DNA of 64,000 bases from Massilia atriviolacea (lineage in GTDB: Bacteria; Pseudomonadota; Gammaproteobacteria; Burkholderiales; Burkholderiaceae_D). Within the stretch, counting starts at the first letter, position 1. Every line of letters starts with the position of its first letter. The DNA lies in contig NZ_RXLQ01000005.1 of the NCBI RefSeq assembly GCF_003953935.1, positions 178,625 to 242,624 of the forward strand. The letters are read 5' to 3'. A model generated the notes under the pieces. That model was given only the letters and a program-made list of their open reading frames with translations, ran no database searches and was not told the origin of the DNA. Positions 25,969-36,850 of the stretch are shown in pieces. Position numbers and translations under genes: made by a program.

Positions 25969-28848
25969 ATGATGCCGCCAACTATGCATTTAAACACTCG
26001 CTCCAAGCTCACTTCGTTCGCGTTGAAAACCCTCACAGGCGCGGTCGCCAGTGCTGTGTTGCTCTCCACCTCAGCATACGCGGCGGGTCTCGGTAAACTG
26101 ACCGTTCTGTCCGCACTCGGCCAGCCCCTGAACGCAGAGATCGAACTGACCTCGGTTGCCAATGATGAAGCGAGCGGTCTGGTCGCCAAGCTGGCCCCGG
26201 TGGAAGCCTTCCGTCAAGCCAATATCGATTTCAATCCCGCCCTGCTGTCGCTGCGTTTTAACGTCGAACAGCGCGGCGGACGCCAGATCATCAAGGTCAC
26301 TTCTTCGCAACCTGTCAACGAACCCTTCGTCGATATGTTGCTTGAATTGAACTGGGGTTCCTCGGGCCGTCTGGTGCGCGAATACACCTTCCTGCTGGAC
26401 CCTGTCGAAATGCGTTCGACCCAGGCTGCGCAAGTGTCCGCGCCGGTCGACGTGCTCTCGCAGGGCGCCCGCAACGGCGCCGCCGCCAAGCCGAACGCCA
26501 GGGCCGAGCGTGCCGCCGCGCGCGCCGCTGCCGCCGCCGCCAAGGCCGAAAAGGCCGCGCAAAAGACCGAGACCGCCGCCGAGCCGGCATCGCAGGAGCC
26601 GCAACGCGCGGGCGGCGCCGCCGGCAAGAATGCGGGCGACAGCGAATACCAGGTCAAGCGTGGCGATACGCTGGGCAAGATCGCGGCCCAGGTCAAGCCG
26701 GCCGACATTTCGCTCGACATGATGCTGGTCGCACTGTACCGCGCCAATCCGGACGCGTTTGCAGGCAACAACATGAACCGCCTGAAGTCGGGCCAGATCC
26801 TGTCGGTGCCCGATTCGGGCGCGATCAAGGGGTCGGACGGCGAAGCGCGCGGTGTCGTGGTGGCCCATGCCGCCGACTTCAACGCCTACCGCAGCAAGCT
26901 GGCCGGCCAGGTTGCCGGCGCGGCACCGGACAAGGAGCCTGAAAAGACCCAGAGCGCCGCCGGCAAGATCACCGCCAAGGTGGCCGAGCGTCCGACCGCC
27001 GTCAACGAATCGAAAGACCAGCTCAAGCTGTCGAAAGCGACCAGCCCGGCCGACGCCGCCGCGGCCGGCAAGACCGGCGTGCTGTCGCCGGAAGACAAGA
27101 TCGCCAAAGAACGCGCCATGGCCGAAGCGACCAAGCGCGTCAAGGAACTCGAAAAGAACGTCGGCGACCTGGAAAAGATCGTCACGGTCAAGAGCAAGAC
27201 CGGCGCTGCCGCGACCGCTCCTGCAACGACGCCAGCTACCCCTGCCGCCAAGACGCCGATCACCGAAGTGGTCAGCGCCAAGCCGCCGGTAACGCCGCCG
27301 GCAGCGGTCACGCCGCCACCGGCCGCCACCCCGGCCACGCCGCCAGCCGCGACCACCGCCGCCACGGCGCCAGCCCCGGTGCCTGTGATCGAGACCGCGC
27401 CGCCGGCGCCGGAAGCGGCACCGGTGCCACCGGTCGCCAAGCCGGCCGCCAAGCCGGTCGTGGCCGCGCCACCGCCGGAGCCGAGCTTCTTCGACATGCT
27501 GATGGAGAACATCGTCCTCGTGGGCGCCGCCATCGTCGCCTTGCTGGCCGGCCTGTTCGGCCTGTCGAAATGGCGCGAGCGCAAGCAGGTCGCAAGCAAT
27601 CCGTCGGAGCCGTCGATCCTCGGCGCACCGACCGACCAGGCCCACTCCCTGTTCGCCGAAACGGGCGGCCAGAGCGTGGACACCAACAACAGCGTGTTCA
27701 ACTCCAGCTTCGCCCCATCGGCCAGCCAGCTCGACACCAATGAAGTCGATCCGGTCGCCGAAGCCGACGTCTACATCGCCTACGGCCGCGATGCCCAGGC
27801 TGAAGAGATCCTGAAAGAAGCGCTGCGCACCCATCCGGACCGCTACCCGGTGCGCCTGAAACTGCTCGAAATCTACGCTGCCCGCAAGGACCAGCGCGCG
27901 TTCGAAAGCCAGGCCAGCGAACTGTATGGCTTGACCAAGGGCCAGGGCGACGAGTGGGCACAAGCTGCCGCACTGGGCCTGTCGATCGATGCGATGAATC
28001 CGCTGTACGCCAGCGCCGGCAGCTCGCCTGCAACGGCGGCGGCCGACCAGCCGGTAGCCCTGGCCGACCAGTTCGACGCCTCGGCGATCGACAACGGTCC
28101 GCACAGCGCGCTGATGGACCTGGACCTCGACCTGGGCAACAGCGCCACGGCTACCCCGGCGGCGCCGGTAGTAGCGGCAGCGCCGGCAGCGCCGGCCAAG
28201 GAAGAAGAGCACACCCTGGACTTCGACCTGGGCGGCCTGAGCTTCGACCCTGTCACGAACAACGAGCCAGCGCCAGCGCCGGCAGCGCAAGCCATGGACG
28301 AGCATCACCTGTCGTTCGACACGCCGGCGGTCACCCCGGCCCGCGTCGACCTGGTCAAGGATGAAACGCCGGACATGGATTTCGACATGGACTTCAACGC
28401 CCCGTCGACCGCCGCACCGGCAGCGGCCAGCGTGAGCCTGGACAAACCGGCGTCCGACGACTTCAACCTCGATGGCATGAACTTCGACCTGCCGCAATCG
28501 ACGAGTGCGACGCCAAGCCTGGCCAACGACGATCCTTTCGCGGCCGACAAGACCGCCAAGGCCGAGGCGACGCCGGACTTCGACATGCACGCGCTCGACC
28601 TCGACCTGCCGGCCAGCGCCAGCACCGAAGCGACTGCATTGCCCGACTTCGGCGACATCGGCAGCGATGCCCCTGCCGGCGAACTGACTCCGGTCCAGAT
28701 GGAAATGGAAACCAAGCTCGATCTGGCCATCGCCTATCAGGAAATCGGCGACAAGGAAGGTGCGCGCGAACTGCTCGACGAAGTCATCAAGGGCGGCAGC
28801 GCTGCCCAGGTGGCAAAAGCGAACGACATGCGCATCAAACTGGCGTGA
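25969..28848 (+). CDS. fimV: FimV-like pilus/peptidoglycan-associated protein
   Basis: A 959-residue FimV/HubP-family protein. A signal peptide (ending STSAYAAG) precedes the FimV N-terminal domain ([21 protein letters not shown]). A periplasmic LysM domain near 225-280 ([13 protein letters not shown]) is followed by an Ala/Pro-rich stretch, one membrane span near residue 513 and a long acidic cytoplasmic part with TPR-like helices. The conserved FimV C-terminal motif ([21 protein letters not shown]) begins near 911. Homologues organise polar type IV pili and twitching. Position between asd and truA is usual for beta-proteobacteria. Starts at 25969, 25972 or 25984 are possible. Confidence 0.92.
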   Translation: MMPPTMHLNTRSKLTSFALKTLTGAVASAVLLSTSAYAAGLGKLTVLSALGQPLNAEIELTSVANDEASGLVAKLAPVEAFRQANIDFNPALLSLRFNVEQRGGRQIIKVTSSQPVNEPFVDMLLELNWGSSGRLVREYTFLLDPVEMRSTQAAQVSAPVDVLSQGARNGAAAKPNARAERAAARAAAAAAKAEKAAQKTETAAEPASQEPQRAGGAAGKNAGDSEYQVKRGDTLGKIAAQVKPADISLDMMLVALYRANPDAFAGNNMNRLKSGQILSVPDSGAIKGSDGEARGVVVAHAADFNAYRSKLAGQVAGAAPDKEPEKTQSAAGKITAKVAERPTAVNESKDQLKLSKATSPADAAAAGKTGVLSPEDKIAKERAMAEATKRVKELEKNVGDLEKIVTVKSKTGAAATAPATTPATPAAKTPITEVVSAKPPVTPPAAVTPPPAATPATPPAATTAATAPAPVPVIETAPPAPEAAPVPPVAKPAAKPVVAAPPPEPSFFDMLMENIVLVGAAIVALLAGLFGLSKWRERKQVASNPSEPSILGAPTDQAHSLFAETGGQSVDTNNSVFNSSFAPSASQLDTNEVDPVAEADVYIAYGRDAQAEEILKEALRTHPDRYPVRLKLLEIYAARKDQRAFESQASELYGLTKGQGDEWAQAAALGLSIDAMNPLYASAGSSPATAAADQPVALADQFDASAIDNGPHSALMDLDLDLGNSATATPAAPVVAAAPAAPAKEEEHTLDFDLGGLSFDPVTNNEPAPAPAAQAMDEHHLSFDTPAVTPARVDLVKDETPDMDFDMDFNAPSTAAPAAASVSLDKPASDDFNLDGMNFDLPQSTSATPSLANDDPFAADKTAKAEATPDFDMHALDLDLPASASTEATALPDFGDIGSDAPAGELTPVQMEMETKLDLAIAYQEIGDKEGARELLDEVIKGGSAAQVAKANDMRIKLA

Positions 28849-28879
28849 TGAACGGACGGCTGTTACTGGATTCAGATTC

Positions 28880-29677
28880 TTGAAACGCATAGCACTGGGA
28901 GTCCAGTACGACGGTACCGCCTTCAACGGGTACCAGAAGCAGCCAGACCGTAACACGGTGCAGGACCGGCTCGAAATCGCGCTCGAGCAATTCGCGCGCG
29001 TCGAGCTGGGCACCACCTGCGCCGGCCGTACCGATACCGGCGTCCACGCGCTGGAACAGGTGGTCCACTTCGACACCGACCTCGCGCGCAGCATGCAATC
29101 CTGGGTGCGCGGCGTGAACGCCTTTTTGCCCGACGCGATCGCCGTGCGCTGGGCCACCGAAGTGCCCGCGCTTCCGGGGCAGGAATTCCACGCCCGCTTC
29201 GCCGCCTTTGCGCGCACCTATCACTACGTCCTATACAACAATCCGATCCGCTCGCCGCTGCTGGCGGGCCGCGCCGGCTGGGTGTTTCGCCCGCTCGACG
29301 TGGACCTGATGCGCGCCGCCGCCCAATGCCTGGTCGGCACGCACGATTTTTCCGCTTTCCGTTCGTCGCAATGCCAGGCCAAGTCGCCGGTCAAGCAGAT
29401 GCACGCGGTGCAGATCGAACGTCACGGCGAAGTCATCGTGTTCACCCTGCGCGCCAGCGCATTCCTGCACCACATGGTGCGCAACCTGATCGGCTCCCTG
29501 ATCTACGTCGGCCAGGGCCGCCATGCGCCCGAGTGGATGAAGGACGTGCTCGAAGGGCGCGACCGCAACGACGCCGCGCCCACCTTCATGCCCGATGGCC
29601 TGTACCTGGCCAAAATCGATTACGATCCCAAATGGGGCCTCCCGCACGAGGCGGCCCGTCCACTTCCCTGGTTCTGA
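28880..29677 (+). CDS. truA: tRNA pseudouridine synthase TruA (TTG start)
   Basis: A 265-residue enzyme modifying positions 38-40 of tRNA anticodon arms. The catalytic Asp lies in [10 protein letters not shown]. The N-terminus (M)[18 protein letters not shown] and the C-terminal motif [11 protein letters not shown] fit TruA. No ATG or GTG lies at the expected start; TTG at 28880 gives the canonical N-terminus, so it is chosen. The gene follows fimV by about 30 bases. Confidence 0.93.
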   Translation: MKRIALGVQYDGTAFNGYQKQPDRNTVQDRLEIALEQFARVELGTTCAGRTDTGVHALEQVVHFDTDLARSMQSWVRGVNAFLPDAIAVRWATEVPALPGQEFHARFAAFARTYHYVLYNNPIRSPLLAGRAGWVFRPLDVDLMRAAAQCLVGTHDFSAFRSSQCQAKSPVKQMHAVQIERHGEVIVFTLRASAFLHHMVRNLIGSLIYVGQGRHAPEWMKDVLEGRDRNDAAPTFMPDGLYLAKIDYDPKWGLPHEAARPLPWF

Positions 29678-29685
29678 GGCGGCTC

Positions 29686-30363
29686 ATGCAAGCATTGCAA
29701 CGCACACGCATCAAGATTTGCGGGCTCACGCGCCCGGAAGATGTCCAGTCGGCGGTCGCTGCCGGCGCGGACGCACTCGGTTTCGTGTTCTATCCCGCAA
29801 GCCCGCGCTATGTGAGCGCCGCGCAGGCGGGGGCGCTGATGTCCGGCATGCCGCCGTTCGTCTCCACCGTGGCGCTGTTCGTCAATGCCAGCGTCGAGGA
29901 GGTGAGGGCGGTGGCCGCCGTGGCGCCGTTTTCGCAGCTGCAGTTCCATGGCGACGAAACGGTGGAGCAGTGCGCGGCGATTGCGGCCGCCGTGGGAAGG
30001 CCGTTCATGCGCGTGTTGCGCGTGCGGCCGGAGACCGCCGGCGCCGACCTGCTGGCCGAGGAGGCGCGCTGCCGCGCCGCCAGCCCGCTGTTTTCCGGCC
30101 TGCTGCTCGATACCTTCGTCGATGCCTACGGCGGCGCCGGCAAGGTGTTCGACTGGGCCGTCATTCCGGCCGAACTGGCGCCGCGCGTGGTCCTGAGCGG
30201 CGGCCTGACGGTCGACACGGTGGCCGGCGCGGTGCGCCAGGTGCGGCCGTACGCGGTCGACATCAGCAGCGGCGTCGAACAGGCCAAGGGCGTCAAGGAT
30301 GCCGCCAAAATCGACGCCTTCGTCGCGGCCGTGCGTTCGGCCGATCCCACTGCCCGGGCATGA
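29686..30363 (+). CDS. trpF: Phosphoribosylanthranilate isomerase
   Basis: A 225-residue TIM-barrel enzyme of tryptophan synthesis. The catalytic Cys is in RIKICGLTRPED and the catalytic Asp in LLLDTFVDAYGG. The phosphate-binding segments VVLSGGLT and DISSGVEQAKGVKD are intact. It follows truA by eight bases and overlaps the next gene by four bases (ATGA). Confidence 0.96.
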   Translation: MQALQRTRIKICGLTRPEDVQSAVAAGADALGFVFYPASPRYVSAAQAGALMSGMPPFVSTVALFVNASVEEVRAVAAVAPFSQLQFHGDETVEQCAAIAAAVGRPFMRVLRVRPETAGADLLAEEARCRAASPLFSGLLLDTFVDAYGGAGKVFDWAVIPAELAPRVVLSGGLTVDTVAGAVRQVRPYAVDISSGVEQAKGVKDAAKIDAFVAAVRSADPTARA

Positions 30364-31274
30364 ATCCGGAATTCGGCTACATCTTCTGCTCGGTCCTCGC
30401 GCGCGCGCGCGTCTACATCGGCGGCGTCGCGCTGGAGCTGGAAGACGCCGGCCACCCGCACGCGATCCTGTTCGAACTTGACAACGGAGCCTGGTCGCGC
30501 TGGTCGATGGAGCAGCGCCTTGCGGGCATCTGCGCCTTTCGCGACGGCGGCGTCGACAAACTCCTGTGCGTCGGCGAAACCGGCGAGGTGGAAGTCGCCG
30601 ACAGCGAAGGCGCCGACGAAGAGCGGATCGGCGACGCGTCCAGCGGCCCGAATGCGCTTCGGCCGCTGCGCTGCGTGCGCATCGTCGGGGACCATGCTTA
30701 CGCGGCCGGGGCCCAGCGCCAGGTGTACCGGCGCCGGCTCGACACAGCGGGCTGGGAAGCCGTCGATCGAGGCTGCGCGATCGCGCGCGGCAGTGCCGAC
30801 ATCGGCAGCTTCCACGCCATCGACGGGCGCGACGAACGGCTGCTCGTCGCGGTCGGCATGGGCGGCGCGGTGTGGCGCTGCGCCGACGGCGTATGGCAAG
30901 CGCTGGAGAGCCCGGCCGGCGCCGCGCTGGAGTGCGTGCTGGCCCTGGGCGGGGAGCGCTTTCTCGCTGGCGGCGCGGGCGGCTTGCTGCTGTCGATCGA
31001 CGGCGCCTCGCTGCGCACGATCGAGCATGGCCTGAGCGGCGAGACCTTTGTCGACTGCGCCTTCGGATTCGGCGCTGCCTACCTGTGCACCGATCGGGGC
31101 AGCCTGTTCAGATTCGAGGCCGATACCCTGACCCGTGTCGATACCGGCCTGGCGCCGGGCGGCGGCGGGGGCGCGCTGTCGTATGCGGACGGCCTGCTGG
31201 TGTTCGTGACCGATGCCCGCGTGCTGAGCTTCGACGGCGCGCGCTGGACGGAACACGACCCGGCGGCCGAATAG
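30360..31274 (+). CDS. Uncharacterised beta-propeller-like protein inside the trp operon
   Basis: A 304-residue protein without signal peptide or membrane span. It is built of repeating short beta-rich blocks with Gly-Asp turns (for example LLCVGETGEVEVAD, RLLVAVGMGGAVWRC, FLAGGAGGLLLSID, AYLCTDRGSLFRFE), consistent with a WD40/YVTN-like propeller. I do not recognise a named family. It begins in an ATGA overlap with trpF, so it is translationally coupled and belongs to the same transcript, yet it has no known role in tryptophan synthesis. About 340 bases separate it from trpB. Confidence 0.75.
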   Translation: MNPEFGYIFCSVLARARVYIGGVALELEDAGHPHAILFELDNGAWSRWSMEQRLAGICAFRDGGVDKLLCVGETGEVEVADSEGADEERIGDASSGPNALRPLRCVRIVGDHAYAAGAQRQVYRRRLDTAGWEAVDRGCAIARGSADIGSFHAIDGRDERLLVAVGMGGAVWRCADGVWQALESPAGAALECVLALGGERFLAGGAGGLLLSIDGASLRTIEHGLSGETFVDCAFGFGAAYLCTDRGSLFRFEADTLTRVDTGLAPGGGGGALSYADGLLVFVTDARVLSFDGARWTEHDPAAE

Positions 31275-31615
31275 GAACAGCGCCGCGTGTGGCGAGAGCG
31301 TGACTTTCACCACAAACGGCGCCGATTTGCTAGAATACATTCAACTAAATCGCACCACCCTTGCCCGCATCCGGCGTTTGTCCCGGAGCGCGCAACCTCC
31401 ACGGTGGTGCCGGAAAGGCTGCGATGGTTTCTCATACCAAAAGAACGCGCGCCTCGGGTCGTTTTGTGTGGTGGCTCGGGCGTACCAAACGCGATTGACG
31501 CGGGGCTGTTCACGCCCCCTGTTTGACCAGCCATGACCGCCGCGCTTTGCCGCCATTCGCCGCCATTCGCCGCTGCGGTCTGTCAGCCGATATCACTTCG
31601 AAAGCGAGTACACCC
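31275..31615. other. Leader region upstream of trpB
   Basis: A 341-base gap in the trp cluster. A TAGAAT -10-like hexamer at 31331 has only weak -35 candidates. A GGGGC/GCCCC hairpin lies near 31502-31520 and a CGCCATTCGC direct repeat near 31551-31570. No convincing gene or Trp-rich leader peptide was found. The region may give trpBA its own promoter. Confidence 0.45.
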
Positions 31616-32863
31616 ATGAAGAACGCACCTGCGCGCGCTCCGGCCGCACCGATTTTCCAGACTTCCGATTACCAGCTGCCCGATGCGCGCGGCCATTTCG
31701 GCCCCTACGGCGGTTCGTTTGTCGCCGAAACCCTGAGCCACGCCCTGGCCGAGCTCAAGGAGGCGTACGCCAAGTACAGCCACGACCCCGCATTCCTCGA
31801 CGAATTCCGCTATGAGCTCAAGCACTTCGTCGGCCGTCCTTCGCCGATCTACCACGCCAAGCGCTGGTCCGAGCAGCAGGGCGGGGCGCAGATTTTCTTC
31901 AAGCGCGAAGACCTGAACCACACCGGCGCGCACAAGATCAACAACGTGATCGGCCAGGCCTTGCTGGCCAAGCGCATGGGCAAGCCGCGCATCATCGCCG
32001 AAACCGGCGCCGGCCAGCACGGCGTGGCCACGGCCACCATCTGCGCCCGCTTCGGCCTCGAATGCGTGGTCTACATGGGCAGCGAAGACGTCAAGCGCCA
32101 GGCCCAGAACGTGTACCGCATGAAGCTGCTCGGCGCGACCGTGGTGCCGGTGGAATCGGGCTCGAAGACGCTCAAGGACGCGCTCAACGAAGCGATGCGC
32201 GACTGGGTCACGAACATCGAAAACACCTTCTACATCATCGGCACGGTGGCAGGCCCGCACCCGTATCCGATGATGGTGCGCGACTTCCAGTCGGTGATCG
32301 GCGAGGAATGCCTGGTGCAGATGCCGGAATTGGCCGGACGCCAGCCCGACTACGTGCTGGCCTGTATCGGCGGCGGCTCCAACGCCATGGGGATCTTTTA
32401 TCCCTACATCGACGAGAAGAACGTCAAGCTGATCGGGGTCGAAGCGGCGGGCGAAGGGCTCGACTCGGGCAAGCATTCGGCCTCGCTGACGGCCGGCATT
32501 CCGGGCGTCCTGCACGGCAACCGCACCTACCTGCTGCAGGACGAGAACGGGCAGATCATCGAGACGCATTCGGTCTCGGCCGGCCTCGATTATCCGGGCG
32601 TGGGTCCGGAGCACGCGTGGCTGAAGGACCTGGGGCGCGCGCAGTATGTGTCGGTGACCGACGAGGAAGCGCTGGCGGCTTTCCACGACTGCTGCCATAT
32701 CGAAGGCATCATCCCCGCGCTGGAATCGTCGCACGCGCTGGCGTATGCGGCCAAGCTGGCGGCGACCCTGCCCAAGGAGCAGCTGGTACTGGTCAACCTG
32801 TCGGGCCGCGGCGACAAGGACATGCACACGGTGGCGGAGCGGATGGGGCTCGATTTCAGCTAG
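31616..32863 (+). CDS. trpB: Tryptophan synthase beta chain
   Basis: A 415-residue PLP enzyme that joins indole and serine. The Schiff-base Lys lies in [10 protein letters not shown], the phosphate-binding loop is [10 protein letters not shown], and [11 protein letters not shown] is the usual TrpB signature. It is preceded by an AAGCGAG site and followed by trpA. Confidence 0.97.
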   Translation: MKNAPARAPAAPIFQTSDYQLPDARGHFGPYGGSFVAETLSHALAELKEAYAKYSHDPAFLDEFRYELKHFVGRPSPIYHAKRWSEQQGGAQIFFKREDLNHTGAHKINNVIGQALLAKRMGKPRIIAETGAGQHGVATATICARFGLECVVYMGSEDVKRQAQNVYRMKLLGATVVPVESGSKTLKDALNEAMRDWVTNIENTFYIIGTVAGPHPYPMMVRDFQSVIGEECLVQMPELAGRQPDYVLACIGGGSNAMGIFYPYIDEKNVKLIGVEAAGEGLDSGKHSASLTAGIPGVLHGNRTYLLQDENGQIIETHSVSAGLDYPGVGPEHAWLKDLGRAQYVSVTDEEALAAFHDCCHIEGIIPALESSHALAYAAKLAATLPKEQLVLVNLSGRGDKDMHTVAERMGLDFS

Positions 32864-32896
32864 CTTGTTATCGGCTTGTTATCGGCTTGTTAACGA
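32864..32896. repeat. 11-bp direct repeat between trpB and trpA
   Basis: CTTGTTATCGG is repeated twice exactly and once imperfectly, directly after the trpB stop codon. Confidence 0.75.
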
Positions 32897-32947
32897 CTCG
32901 TTTGCTGACCTTGTCCCTTTTCGATCCCACTACCAGAAAGCATCGCC

Positions 32948-33754
32948 ATGTCCAGAATCGCTCCAACCTTTGCCGCTTTGGCGGCCAGTAAAAAAACCGC
33001 GCTCGTCACCTTTATCACGGCCGGCGACCCGGGTCCCGAGATGACCGTGCCGCTGATGCACGCCCTGGTTGCCGGCGGCGCCGACATCCTCGAACTCGGT
33101 GTGCCGTTTTCCGATCCGATGGCCGAAGGCCCGGTCATCCAGCGCGCCTGCGAGCGCGCGCTCAAGTTCAACGTCGGCATCGGCGACGTGTTCGGCTATG
33201 TGCGTGAATTCCGCAAGACCAACAAGAGCACGCCGGTAGTGCTGATGGGCTATGCCAATCCGATCGAGCGCATCGGCTCGAGCGCCTTTATCGCCAAGGC
33301 CAAAGAGGTGGGGGCGGACGGCGCCATCGTGGTCGATTATCCGCCCGAAGAATGCGAAGAATTCGCCAACGCCATGCGCGCCGGCGAGCTCGATCTGATC
33401 TTCCTGCTGGCGCCGACCTCGACGCCTGAGCGCATCGCGCAGGTGGCCAGGTACGGCAGCGGCTTCAGTTATTACGTCTCGCTCAAGGGCGTGACCGGCG
33501 CCGGCAATATCGACGTGGACGATGTGGCGCGCCGCCTGGCGCCGATTCGCGAGCACGTCAAGCTGCCGATCGGCGTGGGCTTCGGGATTCGCGATGGCGA
33601 GACCGCCAGGGCGGTGGCGCAGGTGGCCGATGCGGTGGTGATCGGCAGCCGGATCATCCAGGAGATCGAGGCCACGCCGAAGGACCAGGCGGTCGAGGCA
33701 GTCCAGCGTTTCGTCGCGGGAATCCGTAGCGCGCTCGATCGCCGAGAGGCTTGA
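32948..33754 (+). CDS. trpA: Tryptophan synthase alpha chain
   Basis: A 268-residue TIM-barrel subunit that cleaves indole-3-glycerol phosphate. The catalytic Glu is in [18 protein letters not shown] and the catalytic Asp in IVVDYPPEE. The phosphate-binding region [10 protein letters not shown] is intact. It is the last gene of the trp group. The usual neighbour accD is displaced by the GH74 insertion. Confidence 0.97.
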   Translation: MSRIAPTFAALAASKKTALVTFITAGDPGPEMTVPLMHALVAGGADILELGVPFSDPMAEGPVIQRACERALKFNVGIGDVFGYVREFRKTNKSTPVVLMGYANPIERIGSSAFIAKAKEVGADGAIVVDYPPEECEEFANAMRAGELDLIFLLAPTSTPERIAQVARYGSGFSYYVSLKGVTGAGNIDVDDVARRLAPIREHVKLPIGVGFGIRDGETARAVAQVADAVVIGSRIIQEIEATPKDQAVEAVQRFVAGIRSALDRREA

Positions 33755-34130
33755 TGTAGATCGACTCGCGCAGGGTCTTGCCGCCGGAAGAATGGGTCTG
33801 GGATCTGCTCCTCGACCCTTCTCAAAAGAATGCCGACATGCAGCACGCCCAGTCCGGGCGATGATGAGTTCGACATGGAATTCATTCGTTCATTTCCGCG
33901 CTTCGCGCCTGCGGAGTATCCGATTCCGCGCAACGGTTGCCGGCCCTTGATGCCGTCAACATGAACGCCAGATGCGCCGCCTCGGGCACGCATGCGCCGA
34001 TCCCGTCTTTCATTCCAGCCAAGAACCCTTCTTCACCTGCCGCCATCAGCTCTTGCTTACGGCTTGCAAATTTTGCCTGTAAACCATGCTAATTGGTCCC
34101 GTTTCGGCCGGTTTCCTCGCAAAATAAAGA

Positions 34131-34160
34131 TTGGACACCCGTACATACGGGGCATAGGAT
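34131..34160 (+). promoter_or_regulatory. Promoter of the GH74 gene with a palindrome in its spacer
   Basis: A -35 TTGGAC (34131-34136) and a -10 TAGGAT (34155-34160) are separated by 18 bases. The spacer contains a perfect palindrome CCCGTA-CA-TACGGG (34138-34151), well placed for a regulator to act on promoter opening. Confidence 0.5.
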
Positions 34161-34176
34161 AGCTTCCGCTCACGCC

Positions 34177-34190
34177 TGAAAACGTTTTCA
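34177..34190. promoter_or_regulatory. LacI-family-type operator upstream of the GH74 gene
   Basis: TGAAAACGTTTTCA is a perfect 14-base palindrome with the central CG typical of LacI/GalR-family operators. It lies just downstream of the predicted transcription start and 30 bases before the ATG, consistent with sugar-relieved roadblock repression. Confidence 0.65.
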
Positions 34191-34220
34191 TTTCCTACGC
34201 CACCAAGAAAAGCGAATCCC

Positions 34221-36755
34221 ATGACACGCATGCATCGACTCTCGACGATTGCTGCGGCCTGCGCCCTGTGCGCCGCCGCTGCCGCACCGGCTTGCGCCGC
34301 AACCGAAACCTACCAATGGACCAGTGTCGCCATGGGCGGCGGCGGTTTCGTCTCGGCGGTGATCCCGAGCAAGACCCAGAAGGGCCTGGCCTACGCCCGC
34401 ACCGACGTCGGCGGCGCCTACCGCTGGGACAGCACGGCCGCGCGCTGGGTCGCGCTGCTCGACTGGGCGTCGGAAGACGAAACCGGCCTGCTGGGCGTCG
34501 AATCGATCGCACTCGACCCGAAAAACCCGGCCAAGGTCTACCTGCTGGCCGGCATCAGCTACTTCAACAACGGCAAGACCATGATCCTGCGCTCCTCGGA
34601 TTACGGTAAAACCTTCATCAAGACCGATGTCTCGGCCCTGTTCAAGGCGCACGGCAACGGCATGGGCCGCCAGAGCGGCGAACGCCTGCAGCTCGATCCC
34701 GGTTCCAGCAACATCCTGTACGCGGGCACGCGCGCCAACGGCCTGTTCAGGAGTACCGACAGCGGCGCCACCTGGGCCCGCCTTGCCGGCCTGAACGTGA
34801 CCACCACGCCCAACGAAAACGGCATCAACTTCGTCGCGCTCGACCCGTCCAGCGTGGCGGGCGGCGCGGCCCAGCGCATCGTGGTCGGCGTGTCGCGCTT
34901 CGGCTACGTCGGACCGAACCTGTACCGCAGCAACGATGGCGGCCAGACCTTCGCCCCGGTCGCAGGCGCCCCGACCGACCTGATGCCGCAGCGCGCCGCC
35001 CGCGCCGGCGACGGCAACCTGTATGTCACCTACGCCAACGGCGCCGGTCCGCACGGCCACTGGGCGCAGCCGGAACCGATGGACCGCGGCCAGATCTGGA
35101 AGTACAACATCGGCAGCGGCGCCTGGACCAATGTCACGCCGGCCGGGGTCGGCTCGGCCTTCAGCGGCATCAGCGTCGCGCCCGACAATCCGAACAAGCT
35201 GGTGGCCTCGACCGTCAACACCTACCAAGCCCAGGGCAATGCCTGGGGCGACCGCATCTATACCTCGACCAACGGCGGGGCCAGCTGGACCGACGTGATC
35301 GCGCGCGGCTTCGCCAAGGACAGCGCGGGCGTATCCTGGGTCGGCGACAAGGCGATCCACTGGGCTGGCACGGTCGAGATCGACCCTTTCGATACCAGGG
35401 CGGCCTGGGTGTCGTCCGGTAACGGCATCTTCAAGACCGCCAATATCGACGCCACGCCGGCCACCTGGACCTTCAACGTGGCCGGGCTGGAAGAAACCGT
35501 GCCCCTCAACCTGGTCAGCATTCCCGGCGGTCCGCTGGTGTCGGCCATCGGCGATTACGATGGTTTCCGCCACACCGACACCACCCGCTACGCGCCGATC
35601 CACACGCCGCCGATCGGCACCACCACCGGCCTCGACTTTGCCGCGCGCAAGACCTCGGTCCTGGTGCGTGCCGGGGGCAACGATACGCCCGCCATGTATT
35701 ACTCGACCGACACCGGCGCCAGCTGGAAAAAGAGTCCGGTGATGAACGGCAAGAACGGCCAGGTCGCGCTGTCGGCGGACGGCGCCGTGCTGCTGCACAG
35801 CCCCGACAATTCGGCCACCAGCTACCGGTCGACCGACTTCGGCGCCAGCTGGACTACCGTCAATGGGCTGAACGTGAGCAGCGCCCGTCCGGTGGCGGAC
35901 GCCGTTAATCCGCGCAAGTTCTATGCCTACGATAACGGCCGCATGTTCGTCAGTACCGACGGCGGCGTCTCCTTCGCGCCTAAGGCGAACTTGCAGCCGG
36001 GCGGCTCGAAAGTCATCCGCGCCGTGCCGAACCGGGAAGGGGAGCTGTGGGTGGCGCTGAACGGCGCGGGCCTGGCGCGCTCGACCGATTCGGGCGCCAG
36101 TTTTGCGAGCATCGGCAGCGTGAGCCATGCCGGCGCGGTCGGCTTCGGCGCCGCGGCGCCGGGCGCCACCGCCCCGACGGTCTATATCTGGGGTACGGTC
36201 GGCGGCGTGAAGGGCGTGCACCGCTCGGTCGACGCCGGCGCCACCTGGGTGCGCGTCAACGACGATGCGCACCAGTACGGCGGTCCGGCCAACGGCCAGT
36301 TCGTCATCGGCGACATGAACCGCTTTGGCGTGGTGTACATGAGTACCGCCGGACGCGGGATCGCGATGGGCGTGCCTGGCGCAAGCACCACGCCGCCGAT
36401 CGATCCGCCGCCGCCGGTCGAACCGCCGCCAACGCCGACGCCGGCCGGCCAGTGCGTCTACCAGGTGCGCAGCCAGTGGCCGGGTGGATTCAACGGGGCG
36501 GTGCAGATCACCAACCGTGGCAGCACGGCCATAAATGGCTGGAGCGTGAGCTGGACCTATTCGGATGGCTCGAAGGTGGCCAGCATGTGGAATGCGGCCT
36601 TGAGCGGCAGCAATCCGTACACGGCCACCAATGTCGGCTGGAACGCAGTGATCCAGCCGGGGCAGACTGTCGAGTTCGGCTTCCAGGGCAGCAGCGGCAG
36701 CGCCGGCAGCCAGGTGCCGGTCCTGGGCGGCGCCACCTGCGCCAGGGCAAAGTAA
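34221..36755 (+). CDS. Secreted GH74 xyloglucanase/endoglucanase with CBM2
   Basis: An 844-residue secreted hydrolase. The signal peptide (~27 residues, ending PACAAT) precedes a large beta-propeller catalytic region with GH74 hallmarks VAMGGGGFVSAVIPS, YARTDVGGAYRWD and recurrent STDxGxSW blocks (Asp-box-like repeats). A Pro-rich linker (~718-743) leads to a C-terminal family-2 carbohydrate-binding module from about residue 744 (CVYQVRSQWPGGFNGAVQITN), with Trp residues suited to cellulose binding. GH74 enzymes cleave xyloglucan or related beta-1,4-glucans; the exact substrate is inferred. It is an accessory insertion between trpA and accD with its own operator and terminator. Confidence 0.88.
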   Translation: MTRMHRLSTIAAACALCAAAAAPACAATETYQWTSVAMGGGGFVSAVIPSKTQKGLAYARTDVGGAYRWDSTAARWVALLDWASEDETGLLGVESIALDPKNPAKVYLLAGISYFNNGKTMILRSSDYGKTFIKTDVSALFKAHGNGMGRQSGERLQLDPGSSNILYAGTRANGLFRSTDSGATWARLAGLNVTTTPNENGINFVALDPSSVAGGAAQRIVVGVSRFGYVGPNLYRSNDGGQTFAPVAGAPTDLMPQRAARAGDGNLYVTYANGAGPHGHWAQPEPMDRGQIWKYNIGSGAWTNVTPAGVGSAFSGISVAPDNPNKLVASTVNTYQAQGNAWGDRIYTSTNGGASWTDVIARGFAKDSAGVSWVGDKAIHWAGTVEIDPFDTRAAWVSSGNGIFKTANIDATPATWTFNVAGLEETVPLNLVSIPGGPLVSAIGDYDGFRHTDTTRYAPIHTPPIGTTTGLDFAARKTSVLVRAGGNDTPAMYYSTDTGASWKKSPVMNGKNGQVALSADGAVLLHSPDNSATSYRSTDFGASWTTVNGLNVSSARPVADAVNPRKFYAYDNGRMFVSTDGGVSFAPKANLQPGGSKVIRAVPNREGELWVALNGAGLARSTDSGASFASIGSVSHAGAVGFGAAAPGATAPTVYIWGTVGGVKGVHRSVDAGATWVRVNDDAHQYGGPANGQFVIGDMNRFGVVYMSTAGRGIAMGVPGASTTPPIDPPPPVEPPPTPTPAGQCVYQVRSQWPGGFNGAVQITNRGSTAINGWSVSWTYSDGSKVASMWNAALSGSNPYTATNVGWNAVIQPGQTVEFGFQGSSGSAGSQVPVLGGATCARAK

Positions 36756-36814
36756 GCGCTCACTCCGCTCCATGGAGGCGTACGGTGAGCACTCACTGGC
36801 GCCGCACAGCAGCT

Positions 36815-36850
36815 AGCGCGCAGCCGGGTCCACGATCCGGCTGCGCGCTT
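36815..36850. terminator. Hairpin terminator between GH74 and the DUF2389 gene
   Basis: A perfect 13-bp stem (AGCGCGCAGCCGG paired with its complement, nine-base loop) lies between the convergent genes, followed by a short T-containing tail on the plus strand. The weak T-run makes its efficiency uncertain. Confidence 0.6.

Larger units (their letters stand above)
33755..34220. other. Intergenic region between trpA and the GH74 gene
   Basis: A 466-base region with no recognisable gene. The minus-strand frame present has no ribosome site or family resemblance. The 3' part contains a promoter and two palindromes that probably regulate the glucanase gene. The 5' part may be eroded coding DNA, but nothing could be identified. 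Confidence 0.6.

Noticed and set aside
33472-33993. 173-codon minus-strand frame over the end of trpA and the following gap
   Set aside because: It overlaps trpA antisense, has no ribosome site and no family resemblance in the non-overlapping part.
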